Part shown: piece after piece, positions 1 to 11,525 of the stretch
Numbering within the stretch: position 1 is the stretch's first letter
How the letters are laid out: each line of letters starts with the position of its first letter
Assembly: GCF_017654505.1 (NCBI RefSeq)
Contig: NC_054570.1
Coordinates: forward strand, 1,342,780 to 1,406,779
Length of the DNA stretch: 64,000 nt
Direction: 5' to 3'
Source: Polyodon spathula
Lineage: Eukaryota > Chordata > Actinopteri > Acipenseriformes > Polyodontidae
Notes under the pieces: generated by a model
Seen by the model: only the letters and a program-made list of their open reading frames with translations
What the model was told of the DNA's origin: nothing
Database searches by the model: none
Program-made: the position numbers and the translations under genes

Positions 1-158
1 GCATTGTAAAGCACAGAGAGGGATGGTAAAGCATATGGAAGCATTGTAAAGCACAGAGAGGGATGGTAAAGCATAGGGAAGCATTGTAAAGCACAGAGAG
101 ATCTGGTAAAGCACAGGGAAGCATTGTAAAGCACAGAGAGGGATGGTAAAGGGCAGTG
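1..158 (-). repeat. 40-bp minisatellite array (copy 1)
   Basis: About four 40-bp units read as GCATTGTAAAGCACAGAGAG followed by a GGTAAAGCA-type half. This is the reverse complement of the large array near 16.5-17.5 kb. It continues off the left edge and lies in an intron of the CBL-family gene. Confidence 0.9.
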
Positions 159-277
159 TAAATGCAGAGTATATGATCCTGTGGTAAGTGTTTTTCAAGG
201 GCAGTGTAAATGCAGAGTAACTGCAATTGTATTTTGCTTATGGTTTGCCTCTCTGCCTATTTATCTCTATCCAACAG

Positions 278-3113
278 TCCCAAGATCTCTTGTCCCCCAC
301 TCTGTCCTCTCCCCTGTCCCCCCCTGTGTCCATCCCTCCTGTCCCCCCCCGACTGGGCCTGCTATCAACAAGAAACCCTGGCCATCCCACACCACAGGTA
401 CCTTACAGCTCTCTAATCACCATTCAGTACTAGATAGAGGAGAGGGGAGAGGAGAGGGAGAGAGAGGGTAGAGAGAGGGGACAGAGAGAGAGGGGAGAGA
501 GAGGGAGGAGAGAGGAGAGAGGAGAGAGAAGAGAGAGAGGAGAGGAGAGAGGGGAAGAGAGGGGAGAGGGAGCGAGAGGGAGATGCTCTCTACTCGCCCC
601 GAGGGAGAGTGGGGAGATGAGGTGAGCCGAGAGGTCCTGAGGGGAGAGGAGGGGAGAGATCTCGAGAGAGGAGATGGGAGATGGAGGAATCAGACTATGG
701 GGAGAGAGGGAGAGAGGCGGGAGAGGAGATGGGAGAGGAGAGAGAGGGGGAGAGGGGGAGAGAGGCGAGGAGAGAGAGAGGGAGAGAGAGCGAGGGAGAG
801 GGGAGGAGAGGAAGAGAGAGGGGGAGAGGAGAGGGAGAGAGAGCGAGAGGGAGAGTGGGGAGAAAAGGGAGATGTGATACATTGTAAAAGCTGATACTAT
901 TTAAAGCTGCCCCTCAGCTGATGTCTTGCTATGTCCCTCCCCCCCAGGCCTCTGTAAATTCTGGGCTCCCCCCGGGGAGGACTCCCCCCGACCGCCCCGC
1001 GGTGCCCCCCCGATCACCGGCACTGAGACAACGCACCCTCTGCGCAGCAGACCTGCTCAACAGGACAGCCAGACTGCAGGTGAGAGAGAGAGATAGAGAC
1101 ACCTAGAGGAGTGGAGGACACACTGCACTGCACACACACTGACACCTAGAGGAGGGGAGGACACACTGCACTGCACACACACTGACACCTAGAGGAGGGG
1201 AGGACACACTGCACTGCACACACACTGACACCTAGAGGAGGGGAGGACACACTGCACTGCACACACACTGACACCTAGAGGAGGGGAGGACACACTGCAC
1301 TGCACACACACACTGACACCTAGAGGAGGGGAGGACACACTGCACTGCACACACACTGACACCTAGAGGAGGGGAGGACACACTGCACTGCACACACACT
1401 GACACCTAGAGGGGGGGGGAGGACACACTGCACTGCAAACGCACTCTGACACAGTGAATACCAGGGATGTTATTAAGACTCCCATTGCACAGCAGTGTGA
1501 TCCATTCCTTGTTTCACTGAGTTTAATAATAAGACACACAACTGAGCTTGGCAGCTAGTCACACTGGGGGCTAAAACTTGGAGTGGGTGAAACGGCTCTG
1601 CAGCAGGAGTCTGATTTCCATCCTTGTCCTCTGTCTCTGCCTCTCTCTGCAGGTGCCAGTAGAGGTTGACGCTGAGCAGTATGACAATCGCGTGAACGCA
1701 CTGAAGTCCAGTCTCTCAGTGCAAGAGTGAGTGTGCAGCTACTACTGAACCAAGCAGCTCAGAGAGCCTTTCAACAGAGTCCCGTAGTAGAAGCACAGCA
1801 AAGTGTAATAAAACACAGTGAGAGAATGGTAAAGCACAGGGAAGCATTGTAAAGCACAGAGAGGTCTGGTAAAGCACAGGGAAGCATTGTAAAGCACAGA
1901 GAGGTCTGGTAAAGCATTGTAAAGCACAGAGAGATGCGGTAAAGCATTGTAAAGCACAGAGAGGTGCGGAAAAGCACAGGGAAGCATTGTAGTGCACAGA
2001 GAGGTCTGGTAAAGCATACAGAAGCATTGTAAAGCACAGAGAGGTCTGGTAAACGAACCACAGTAAAGTAAGCCTCATAAAAGTTTCCGATAGTAAAAGT
2101 TATTGAATTTACACTGAGAGTGATTTCTATTGCAAGCGTTTGTCATTAAATTCACTGAGGGGGGGTCACTGCAAAATATTCTCAGTGTATCTGCTGCAGA
2201 TAGGGTCCTATACAGACGCGAGTGCTAATTACAATGACAAATCGCAGCTGAGAAATCGACCAATCGCTGTTTAGGATCAATAATTGTCTTGTACCCACCC
2301 CCCAGGCCTGCTCCAACAAGAGTCTGGACATTGGAGGAGAGATCGAGCAGCGAGGAGGAGGAGGAGGAGGGGCAGGAGGCAGGGCTAGGGGAGGGGCAAG
2401 GGGGCGGCACAGAAACAAACCCTGTGCTCGCCATCCTCTCCTCTCTCAACAGCAGCCACCCCCGCAGGAACCTCGTCTGGTAACTACACTGACACCCAGT
2501 GGAAGGGGGGACACACTGCACTGCACAGAGACAGACACACTGAGACGCTGAGACACACTGACACAGACACAGACAATCACATTTCTGATAAGTTCAATCT
2601 TGTTTCCTTGTTGCCTCCCCCCAGCAGTAACGTATTCCGCTCGAAGCAGCGGGGGTCCCACAATGCACTGCAGCCTCCTCCGGATAGCCACCAGTCCTCA
2701 GGTCAGTGTGGGGTCAGAAACACTTCCAAATCAACTCTCAGAGATAGCAGAAGAAACACACCCTGACTGTACCCCTCCCAATCTCCACTCCCTTTCCTCT
2801 CCCTCCCCCCTCTCCACTCCCTCTCCTCTCCTCTCTACTCCCTCTCCTCTCCACTCCCTCTCCTCTCCCCTCCACTCCCTCTCCTCTCCTCTCTCACTCT
2901 TCTATTCTTTTCTCCCTCCCCTTCCTCATCTCTCCCCTCCCAGGGCACACAGAAGCCCCTCCCCCCCCCCAGGATGGACCAATGGCGACGTTGCTGCGGG
3001 AGGGCTACAGCCAACAGGATGTGGACAAGGCCCTGAGCATCGCCCCCTCCAATCTGGAGCTGGCCAGAGACATCCTGATATCATTCACCTCAACTGGACA
3101 CAAGAGGCTCTGA
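278..3113 (+). CDS. cblc: CBL-family E3 ubiquitin ligase, C-terminal part (cblc-like), 5' incomplete
   Basis: Five exons join in frame: 278-397, 948-1079, 1653-1726, 2306-2479 and 2625-2701, then a terminal exon 2944-3113 (stop TGA at 3111), all with AG/GT borders. The first two encode a proline-rich stretch (PPVPPRLGLLSTR, like the PPLPPRLDLLQQR segment of human CBL). The fourth has a run of Glu. The last encodes a UBA domain (MATLLREGYSQQDVDKALS, then NLELARDILISF). The TKB, RING and linker domains would lie upstream of the window. CBL proteins attach ubiquitin to activated tyrosine kinases; the UBA mediates dimerisation or ubiquitin contact. Position beside bcam suggests cblc, although mammalian CBLC lacks a UBA, so cbl is the alternative. 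Exon borders are my reading of splice sites and phase. Confidence 0.82.
430..870. repeat. GA-rich purine tract
   Basis: About 440 bp of almost pure AG/GGA sequence in an intron of the CBL-family gene. It holds no gene; open frames here are low-complexity Arg/Glu/Gly or Ser/Leu/Pro strings. Confidence 0.9.
1098..1440 (+). repeat. 43-bp minisatellite
   Basis: Seven to eight near-identical copies of a 43-bp unit starting GACACCTAGAGGAGGGGAGG and ending in a CA-rich part, in the intron between exons 948-1079 and 1653-1726. A diverged piece recurs near 2,490 after the exon at 2306-2479. Confidence 0.9.
1800..2110 (-). repeat. 40-bp minisatellite array (copy 2) with conserved flanks
   Basis: Six to seven units of the 40-bp family, some shortened to 20-bp half units. 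Flanks on both sides (AAAGTGTAATAAAACACAGT on the left; a CAGTAAAGTAAGCCT-type sequence, then AAAGTTATTGAATTTACACT on the right) recur inverted around the array at 22.3-22.55 kb. The array therefore seems to belong to a larger repeated element. Confidence 0.85.
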
Positions 3114-3299
3114 GAGAGGAGAGGAGGAGAGAGTCCCCTATAAGAGCGTGACAAAGTCTTTCTCATTGTCTTCAATGTAAATTCAATGACAAGCGTCTCA
3201 TCAAGAAGTCTTTCTCAAGGTCTTCGATCTGCTCGACCTGCTGCTCCTCAAACACAGCTTTAGAACATCATCGAAAGGAACACTTGTTTTATTTGTGTG

Positions 3300-3465
3300 T
3301 GTGTGTGTCCAATCGATCGATCAAACGATCTATCTATCAATCTATCTATCTCTCTATCTATCTGTCTATCGATCTATCGATCTCTCTATCTGTCTCTCTA
3401 TCTATCTATCGATCGATCTCTCTCTATCTGTCTCTCTATCGATCTGTCTATCTCTCTCTATCAAA
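3300..3465 (+). repeat. (TCTA/TCGA)n microsatellite
   Basis: Tetranucleotide repeat just downstream of the CBL-family stop codon, within the expected 3' UTR. A second simple tract, (AG)n, lies at about 3,638-3,695. Confidence 0.9.
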
Positions 3466-3466
3466 A

Positions 3467-3472
3467 AATAAA
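3467..3472 (+). terminator. possible polyadenylation signal of cblc
   Basis: AATAAA about 350 bp after the cblc stop codon, directly after the TCTA microsatellite. It is the first canonical hexamer on this strand after the stop, but no cleavage evidence is available. Confidence 0.4.
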
Positions 3473-3632
3473 ACAAAACACAAAATACAAATATTTAAAA
3501 CTGTCAATTGAAATTAAAATCTATTTTAAATGTATGACTCTCTTTTTATTTCATTTTTGTTCAATTGGAACCCTGTTGCCCTGTGACTATAACACCAGAA
3601 ACGTCACAGAGGGTCCCATGCACAGCACAGCG

Positions 3633-3695
<63 letters not shown>

Positions 3696-3779
3696 GTTGC
3701 TGTGCATGACAGGGCTAAGGGGAGCTGCAGTGAGAATGCTGACTAGCGAAAAGGGAAACAAACAGATTTGAAAGCCTCG

Positions 3780-5970
3780 CTTAGCGCTCCTCTAATAGAG
3801 ATTCCCAGACTTTCCCATGACAGACCGCAGATATAAAACACCGTTACATTCTGCTCCCCAGTTAAACAGTGTTGCTGTAAATCCCTGACTCAGAGAGACA
3901 GGCTAGGTGAAGATCTCACAGCTCATAAAACAGCAAAGCCAGCTAGCTCTGCTCGTAACGGCTCCCTCTCTCTCCGTCCCTCAGCTCTAACCACTAGACT
4001 AGGCCACACTACCTCCCTTTCTCCCCCCCTCTCCCAGTCCCTCAGCTCTAACCACTAAACTTGGCCATCTATTTGCATTACAATAACTGCGTTACATTTT
4101 AAATTCTGCTCTAGCCCTCTTCTCTTTTCTCTCTCCTTCTCCTTTCTTCAAATCTTGCTCTCTTCCCCTCTCCTTCTCCCTTCTCTCTCCCTCTCCCCCT
4201 GTATCTCTCCTCTCTCTCACGCTCTCTCTCTGCAATGACATCACCCTGGTTATCGAGTCTGTAGCTGTACATTATCACAGAGTCAGACTATCTTCCCAGA
4301 ACAGGGTCCCTGGTGCACACACACACACAGACGGTGACATCACCAGACTCACAGCTCAGCACTACTCTGTGCATATCAACAAGGTGGCTGCAGTGCTGTG
4401 TCTTTATAATCAGAGCTCGGAAAACAGAGCAGAGCAAGCCAGCCAAAGATTTAAAACACCCGTCTCTATAGAGCTAACCAGCACTAGGATCATTATTTTG
4501 CTGCATTACAATAGGAGGGTCAGTCTAGTCAGTCATAAATGATATGGGCCATATCTTCAAAGCATTTCGCCGGCTGTTAAATTAACTCCTATTTTTTGGA
4601 AAGGACAACAAAAAAAAAATAGAAATATATGCTACAAAATTACAAAACACATTGAAATATATAGTATAACTCAGAGGTCTGGGTCTACTTTTGTAAAATA
4701 AACAGGATGTTCTATGTTTTATGATTAATATTCATTTTTTAAAAACAGACGACTAAATAATAAACCAGCGATATTCTTTCATATTCAGGGAAAACAGATT
4801 AAATAATTCAGTAAATTTTTCACGATTATTTAAAGCTAGCAAACTTTGAGACGCTGAACGAAGAGGTCTGTAGTTTGTAAACAGTCAGCTTCATTTATGG
4901 CAGACAGATATTGAATCAGTACCATTTTTTGAAGTAATCACGGACGTGTTTTCTTGTTATTGGTATTATTATAATTCCCCAGGATTGACTGACCTTTCAT
5001 AGGTTCAACATCTTCAATTTAAAATTAACGCGCTTTTGTGCGGCCCAGTCCCTGCGGTATACATCTCTCGCCGGAGTGGATTTTTAAACGAGACCGGCTA
5101 ATGAGCCTCCCCGCTGGGTAAGCGACGGAGACAAAGACCCCGCTGGCTGGCGGCTGTTCAAAGTGGACGCCGAGGCGGGACGCAGCTGAGGTGAGAGCCG
5201 AGGGGACAGGCGTTCAAAATTGAGTTAATGGCTCGACGATGTGTTCATACTTTACCCCTCGGGGTTCTTTCTGGATTGTGTTTTGAGTTTTTGACGGTTA
5301 TTTAATTCATGCATGATTTCATCCAAGAAGCTTGTTCAGTTTTGATCGCTGACAACAGAAGAAGCAGGTGCGTCGGCCCGCGATTTAATTATGAACCGTC
5401 TGTGATGATTAATTACATTTTATTCGTTTTTTTTTTTTTCTTTTCTGCCCTTTACAATTTTTTAAAATAATATTTGCATTCACCCGGAGCGGCTCTTATC
5501 GCATTTACTCAAACATTATATATTTTTTTAAAGTTGTAATAAGAGATAGGAAACCTAATTATAAAACGTTGCGACCTCGGTTAATGTTTAGGGTAACCTG
5601 TGACAATGTGGCTGCCGCTCGTTAGAGGTTAATTGACAATGAAGGCGCCTGTCCTTTTCAAATCGATTGATTGCTTCACAGCTGAATCTTGGGTGATAGA
5701 GCCGGACTCATAACCATAATCAATGATAGGCTGGTGCAATCTCTGTGTGATTATTAGGAGTCGATAAGCCATTAAAATCCATTTCCTCACGAACGAGAGG
5801 AGGTCCCGTTCAGCCCAGCAGAGTTTGTCCGGTTCCGAGCAACGTATTGATCTCAGATCTCTTTGTCAAGTTGGGTCTTAAAGGATCCCAGTGATTCTGC
5901 ATCAGTAATGTGACTAGGCAGCCCGTCCCACACTCTCTGTGTGAAGAACCAGCTTGCCTTTCATAATCTA
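3780..5970. other. intergenic region with a GC-rich block
   Basis: No coding exon recognised. The DNA is mostly AT-rich, except about 5,035-5,215, which is CpG-rich and ends in a good splice donor (CGCAGCTGAG/GTGAGAGCC near 5,190). That block could be the promoter and non-coding first exon of an unknown plus-strand transcript. I see no matching acceptor or reading frame. Confidence 0.35.
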
Positions 5971-6154
5971 GGATGGAAAGGATACAGAACTGTATGCCAG
6001 AGATTCAGGTGTTGTATTATGTGTGTGTGCGTGTTTACAAAACATTTCTCACTCACACACAAACCCAGACACTAACACACATACACACACGACACACCCT
6101 AACAATCTCTCTCTCTCTCACTCACACACACACACACACTCTGAGATTTACACT

Positions 6155-6188
<34 letters not shown>

Positions 6189-6235
6189 CAAATCGTGGCT
6201 CACCTAATGACACACTGTGAGTGTGTGTGTGTGTG
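5971..6235 (+). repeat. CA-rich simple repeat
   Basis: Runs of (CA)n and (CT)n interrupted by short unique words, ending in (TG)n, immediately before a SINE. Open frames here are Thr/His low-complexity artefacts. Confidence 0.85.
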
Positions 6236-6425
6236 TGACCCTGAGCGAGTCGCTTCACCTCCTTGTGCTCCGTCCTTCAGACGAGACGTCAGATAAGCGA
6301 GGTCCTATTGGAAGAGACTCTGCAGTAGCAGCAGTTGTTAATGATGCAGAGTTCACCCCCCTAGTCTCTAAGTCGCTTTGGAGAAAAGCATCTGCTAAAT
6401 GACTATTTAATAATAATTATTAATT
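6225..6425 (+). mobile_element. tRNA-derived SINE, 5'-truncated
   Basis: Contains GTGACCCTGAGCGAGTCGCT, then a CTCCTTGTGCTCCGTCCTTC-type core, and a tail resembling AAGTCGCTTTGGAGAAAAGC followed by CTGCTAAATGA and an (ATT/AAT) run. The same core and tail recur at 10.9 kb, 30.2 kb, 39.4 kb and (inverted) 48.1 kb. The tail is the kind fish SINEs share with L2-type LINEs. Family name not asserted. Confidence 0.75.
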
Positions 6426-6429
6426 AATA

Positions 6430-8750
6430 ATAATAATTACTGCAGACATTTACACCAAGAATAACCAAGTGCCTTTGCCAATAAGCTTTCGATAAATATC
6501 TGAAAACAATCCATTCCATCAGAATTCCAGACATGAACCAATGCGCTTCACTAAATGAGACGATTAACCAGTATCTATCTGAAAAGCAATAGATGACTGT
6601 GTAAATGTTGACAGCTATAACAGTAAAACTTAAGCCTGAAGCGCTTCTTGATTGGAGAATAAGGGTTGCATGGCGAGTATGCATATAGACTCTCCCTGCC
6701 TCATTCCAGTGACAAAACAGCCCTACATGAGAAGATCTTTGGATGTTATTGTGCCTTCTACAAGCAGCCCGCCGTGCTTCCCAAGGAGGACCCTCTGTGT
6801 GTCTGCTGGTTTCCATTCCAGCCGAGCTCTCCGTCACTGAACTAAACTAATCATTTGCTTAATTAGACCTTTTTTTTTATATATATTGTTCTCCTCTCCT
6901 GACGGGTTGCAGATTTCAAGTTACTGGTATGATTTTACAGTTATCTTAATCTCCAGTTCTTTAAGAGCTGAGAACAGTTAACAAAAGTTAGTTCAGCTAA
7001 TTGAGAGCTCAGTTGAGAAGCGCTGGCTTATCGTACAGCGACCTGCATGTCATGACATCAGGGTAACGCTGCACCCCTGCTAACAAGCGGAAACTCTTTC
7101 TTGTACAGACTCCACACAACCAGATTTGGGCTCAGACCAGTTTATTTACACCTCTTGTGGACTTTTTTTTCAGAAGCATTTCCATTATGTATTATTTTGG
7201 GTTTTTCTTTACAGCAAGGTTGTGCGACTTTTTTACCTGAAAACAGAAACACACACACACACAGGCATACAACAACAACACAAATAATATTGCAATCTAA
7301 AAAAAAAAAAAAAAAAAAAATAAACGGAAAAGCTGCAGAAAATAAGACACATTTCAATATAAAAATCTGTCTCATGCTGTGGTATCGACAACATCGTCCA
7401 GTTCTTTGAAAAAAATACACTATCTTTAAATATCGATAAACAATAAAACACGCTAAAAGATAAAATCGCTTGTTCATTTCTCAAGCCATTATACAAAAAA
7501 AGACAGCAGAACTCATAATTGCAATGGGTGCCACTGTAGTATAAGAGATCAATGTAATGTAAGATGTCATATATAAATATATAGACAATTACACACACAT
7601 GCACCCCATTTCAACTGTTTGAACTGATTGAACATTTACAGTGCAGGTCTAGATACAGTGTTAATAATTCAGACAGGCTCCCTGCAGGACTGCATGCATC
7701 GCTAGAGACACGGTCAAGCTTCAGTATTTATGACTGGGAGATAATGGTGGCAGGATTTGGGATCCGAGCCTGTTTCTCTCATTCCAATTCTGCTTTAAAA
7801 TCAATTCCTAATTCCCATTTCCAAATTCCCATTCCCTTTGAATCTATTGCAGCACAGCGCTGATCAAAACGTCTGTAAAACATCAATTCCAGTGCCCTCA
7901 GAGGAACTGGAGTCAGGAATTTATTTTAAAATGGAATTGGAATGGATAAACAGGAATAGGCCATTGGCAGAAAGCATTGAACTTCTTTTGTCTTCCAACA
8001 AATTTTGTGGGTTAAAACAACAAAAACAAAAACGAAAAAAATATTCAAAACAGTCTTGTTTTCTCTCCTGCGATGGAGGGCGTGGTCTTGACTGGGAAGG
8101 TCATTCTTGGTTTTCACAGCTAGGTGGTGCCCTATCGACACGCCACCAGCTTTATTAAACTTTTCCTCCAGAATTCTCCACTGCCTTTAAGAGGCTTTGT
8201 GTTTTTTTTTTTTTTTTTTTTTTTGTCCTGTTGATCACTGCAAGACAAAAAACAAATTAAAAACCTATTAAACTCATAGAGATGACATTGCTAGTGCTAA
8301 TAAAGAGGCAAAAGAACAGATTTTAAAAGATGGTCAGCGCTCCTTTAAAAGGGAGGGGCCAGTGATAGTGTTAATAAAGCTAATAAGAGGTGAGAACTAA
8401 TTTATGATGCACTACAACATTAATGTGTGCGAGGAAACAAGTGTACAGCATTGATGTGCGATTGGAAAAGACTGAATAAATAACCTGACGCGGCACACAC
8501 CCTCACTGTGGGAATCCACACAGATGTATCCGACGTCCGTCTGGTTAATGTTTAAACTCTAGAGCAGGGCTGGCCACAGCTGGCCCTTTCTCACTGCTGG
8601 TCTTCGTTCCTAAACCCTGCTCTAAATTTAATCTGAATTAACAGACCCTCGTTCATTATCTCATGGAAAACCTGAATGGCCCTCCGGGACTGGGATTGAT
8701 TGAATGATTGGACACCCCCCCCCCCCACCCCCAATGGGTTTGACCCCTCA
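6430..8750. other. intergenic, 3' of bcam
   Basis: No gene recognised. Holds a poly-A run (about 7,300-7,321), a poly-T run (about 8,201-8,224) and, near 8,565-8,660, a dispersed repeat resembling sequences at about 41,990-42,125 and 63,385-63,510. The terminal coding exon and 3' UTR of bcam should lie here, but I could not find the expected short final exon. Confidence 0.5.
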
Positions 8751-8751
8751 C

Positions 8752-8868
8752 CTGATCTCGCATTGGCCGCTGACGCCCGTTGGAGTCCAGAAGCCCCGCC
8801 TCCTCATTGGGTTTGCCAGACTTCATCTCCACGACTATCTCGTCTGTGTTAGCCTCTGTGTTCACACT

Positions 8869-8902
<34 letters not shown>

Positions 8903-11482
8903 GGAGAGGTTTGATAAACAGCTAACCAATGGAGGCTGATTCCAGTAAACCCTGCTAATGCAGATGCAACCATCTCTCAGTGCAACGTCAAATGAAAAAG
9001 TGTCAAATTAGATGGGGAATTTTGTCTATATGTAGTGATGGCCAAAATAACATGTTTGAACTATGCCAAATTGTATTTTGCATTCAGCTGGGATTCTGAA
9101 AGCTCCACTGAAGGCCACAGGAGTGCTTTAAACTTGAGTTCAATCTGGAGATGTTGGGAGTCTTTTCCAGTTCCTGCAGAGACATGTAATGCGTTTTGTC
9201 TAATGAGTCGATACGCTCCAAGAAAGACCCCTTCGGACTCACATGTCTTCCTTCCCCTGCCGGCCGCAGGGCAGCTTGCCCTTCTTCTGAAGGAAGTAGA
9301 GGAAGCCGACGAGAATGAGGAGCAACAGGACACAGACCACGACCGCGATGACCGCCGCGCTGCTGCCCCCCTGCTCCTGACGATTCGCTGAGAGAGAGAG
9401 AGAGACAGAGAAACACACGGCTGAAAAGACAGACACGCCTGAAACCAGTGAACACTGCTGAAAACACACAAGCCTGAAACCAGCATCCGGAACCAGTGAA
9501 CACTGCTGAAAACACACACAAGCCTGAAACCAGCATCCGGAACCAGTGAACACTACTGAAAACACACACAAGCCTGAAACCAGCATCCGGAACCAGTGAA
9601 CACTCAATAGTACTTCTCAAACAAACATCGAAGACGCAGTGAAAGACTTCTAGTGGAAACGTTTACCATTGAATTTACACTGAAGACACTGAGAGAGACT
9701 TCTAGTGGAAACATTTATCATAAAGAGTACCTTGCAGAAACTGCTGAGAAAGACTTCTTATCCAAACATTAATACTGCCTAAGCTGCTTTTAGTATTTCT
9801 AAATTCAACACTGTCGAGGGTTTAACAACTACGGATGAATTTCGGAGAAGCCATGGGAAACACATGGGGACAAAAATACAGTGAAAAACCTATAGGGGGC
9901 GCTGTTGATCTGTACAGCACACGGTTAACTGCGAGGTCCAGAATGTGAACACAGACTAACTAAAGACAGTGAGCAGGATGAATGGTTAATAAAGCCCGGT
10001 CCGCTTCAGAGTGTGTGATGGGTCGTGCGAGGGACGGGACAAGAGAAGAGGCAGATCAATACAAACCTGTCTTGTGTATGGGGGCCACTGCAGGCAGCAT
10101 GATGGAACAGGAGAGAGAGAGGGTTAGGGACACGTAGACAGGCAGAGCACAGCAAACACAAGCAGGGTTGAGGATTTCTGGGCTGCCAATAACACCTCGC
10201 TCACTGTGTGTGTGTGTGGGGGGGGGGGGGGGGGGGGGGGGTTAGGGTTTCATTTGTTCACTTTCTGCCAGCAGCCAGGGCCAGCACAAATACAAAGAGA
10301 GACCAAGAGGACCACTCAATACAAATGACAATACAACAATACAGTTATTCCAAACCGTTACTATACATCCAATAATAATACACACGTACACACACACACA
10401 CACACACACACACGGTTGCTTTTGTCCCTACAACGGGCTAATAACCAATCCTGTCCGCTTGCTTTGGGTTTCCTTCTCAGACTCTGGCAGGAAGTATGAG
10501 TGTGTAAATATACCCAGTTTGTGTTCCGGTTGCTCTTCGCTGTGCCATAAGTTTGTAGAGCAGGAGACCGCTTACCTTCAGTATCTACAGGAGGTGTGAC
10601 TGTTGGGGTTTCTGAAAAATAAATAAATACAATGAAAAGTGAGAAGAAATAAAAACAAAATCGGAGCTGGCCGAGAAGTGGAACCACTGCAGCAAAGAAC
10701 TCCAGAACGCAGAGATTTCTACCCGTCCTGCTACGAGAGACATGCATGGAGGGAAACCAGTTATCTAGACTCAACGTGAGACTGATGGCAGTCCTGCTCA
10801 TTTCACGGGTGGAAATAAGACTCTGGTTGCATGGCAGCTTCACCCATTCCAGGTTTTACTACGAGCTTGGTAAGAGAGGAGGTTTGGCGGTCCAGTGGTT
10901 CAAGAGAAGGGGCTTGGTACCAGGAGGTTCAAATCCCGGCACTGCCACTGACTCACTGTGTGTGTGTGACCCTGAGCAAGTCACTTCACCTCCTTGTTCT
11001 CCGTCCTTTGGATGAGACATAAAACAAATAAGGTCCTGTTGGAAGTGACTCTGCAGCAGTTGATTCAATTCTCTGCAAGTCAGATGTGGATAGAAATGTC
11101 TGCTAAATAATTACGAGCTTGATTAGCCGCAGTGTTTGCAGGTGTGTCTTATTAAACTCACACTGGATCACAATGCTATGCAACAGGTGGTCTTATTAAA
11201 CTCACACTGGATCACAATGCTATGCAACAGGTGGTCTTATTTCCATCCCTGCGATTAAACAGGTTGTAACAATGTTTCAATGAGAGCTCCTTTGACAAAG
11301 TTTTACCCGAAGAATGCTACAGTATAATGCTGACCTTTGTAGATCGTCACTTTGAACTTCTTGCTGCTTGAGCCGTGCTCGTTGCTGGCCTCGCAGGTGA
11401 CCCCGCTATCCACCAGCATGGGGGTCACTGACAGGGTCACGGTGCTGGTCACTTTGTTCCCGGTCACTGAGCTGATAGCCTG

Positions 11483-11525
<43 letters not shown>

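Noticed and set aside
430..894. Arg/Glu/Gly-rich or Ser/Leu/Pro-rich frames
   Set aside because: GA-rich intronic tract; low-complexity translation in every frame.
8640..8700. Final bcam exon
   Set aside because: I looked for an ending like the short terminal exon of MCAM on the minus strand below 8,752 but found no convincing acceptor and frame; left unassigned.
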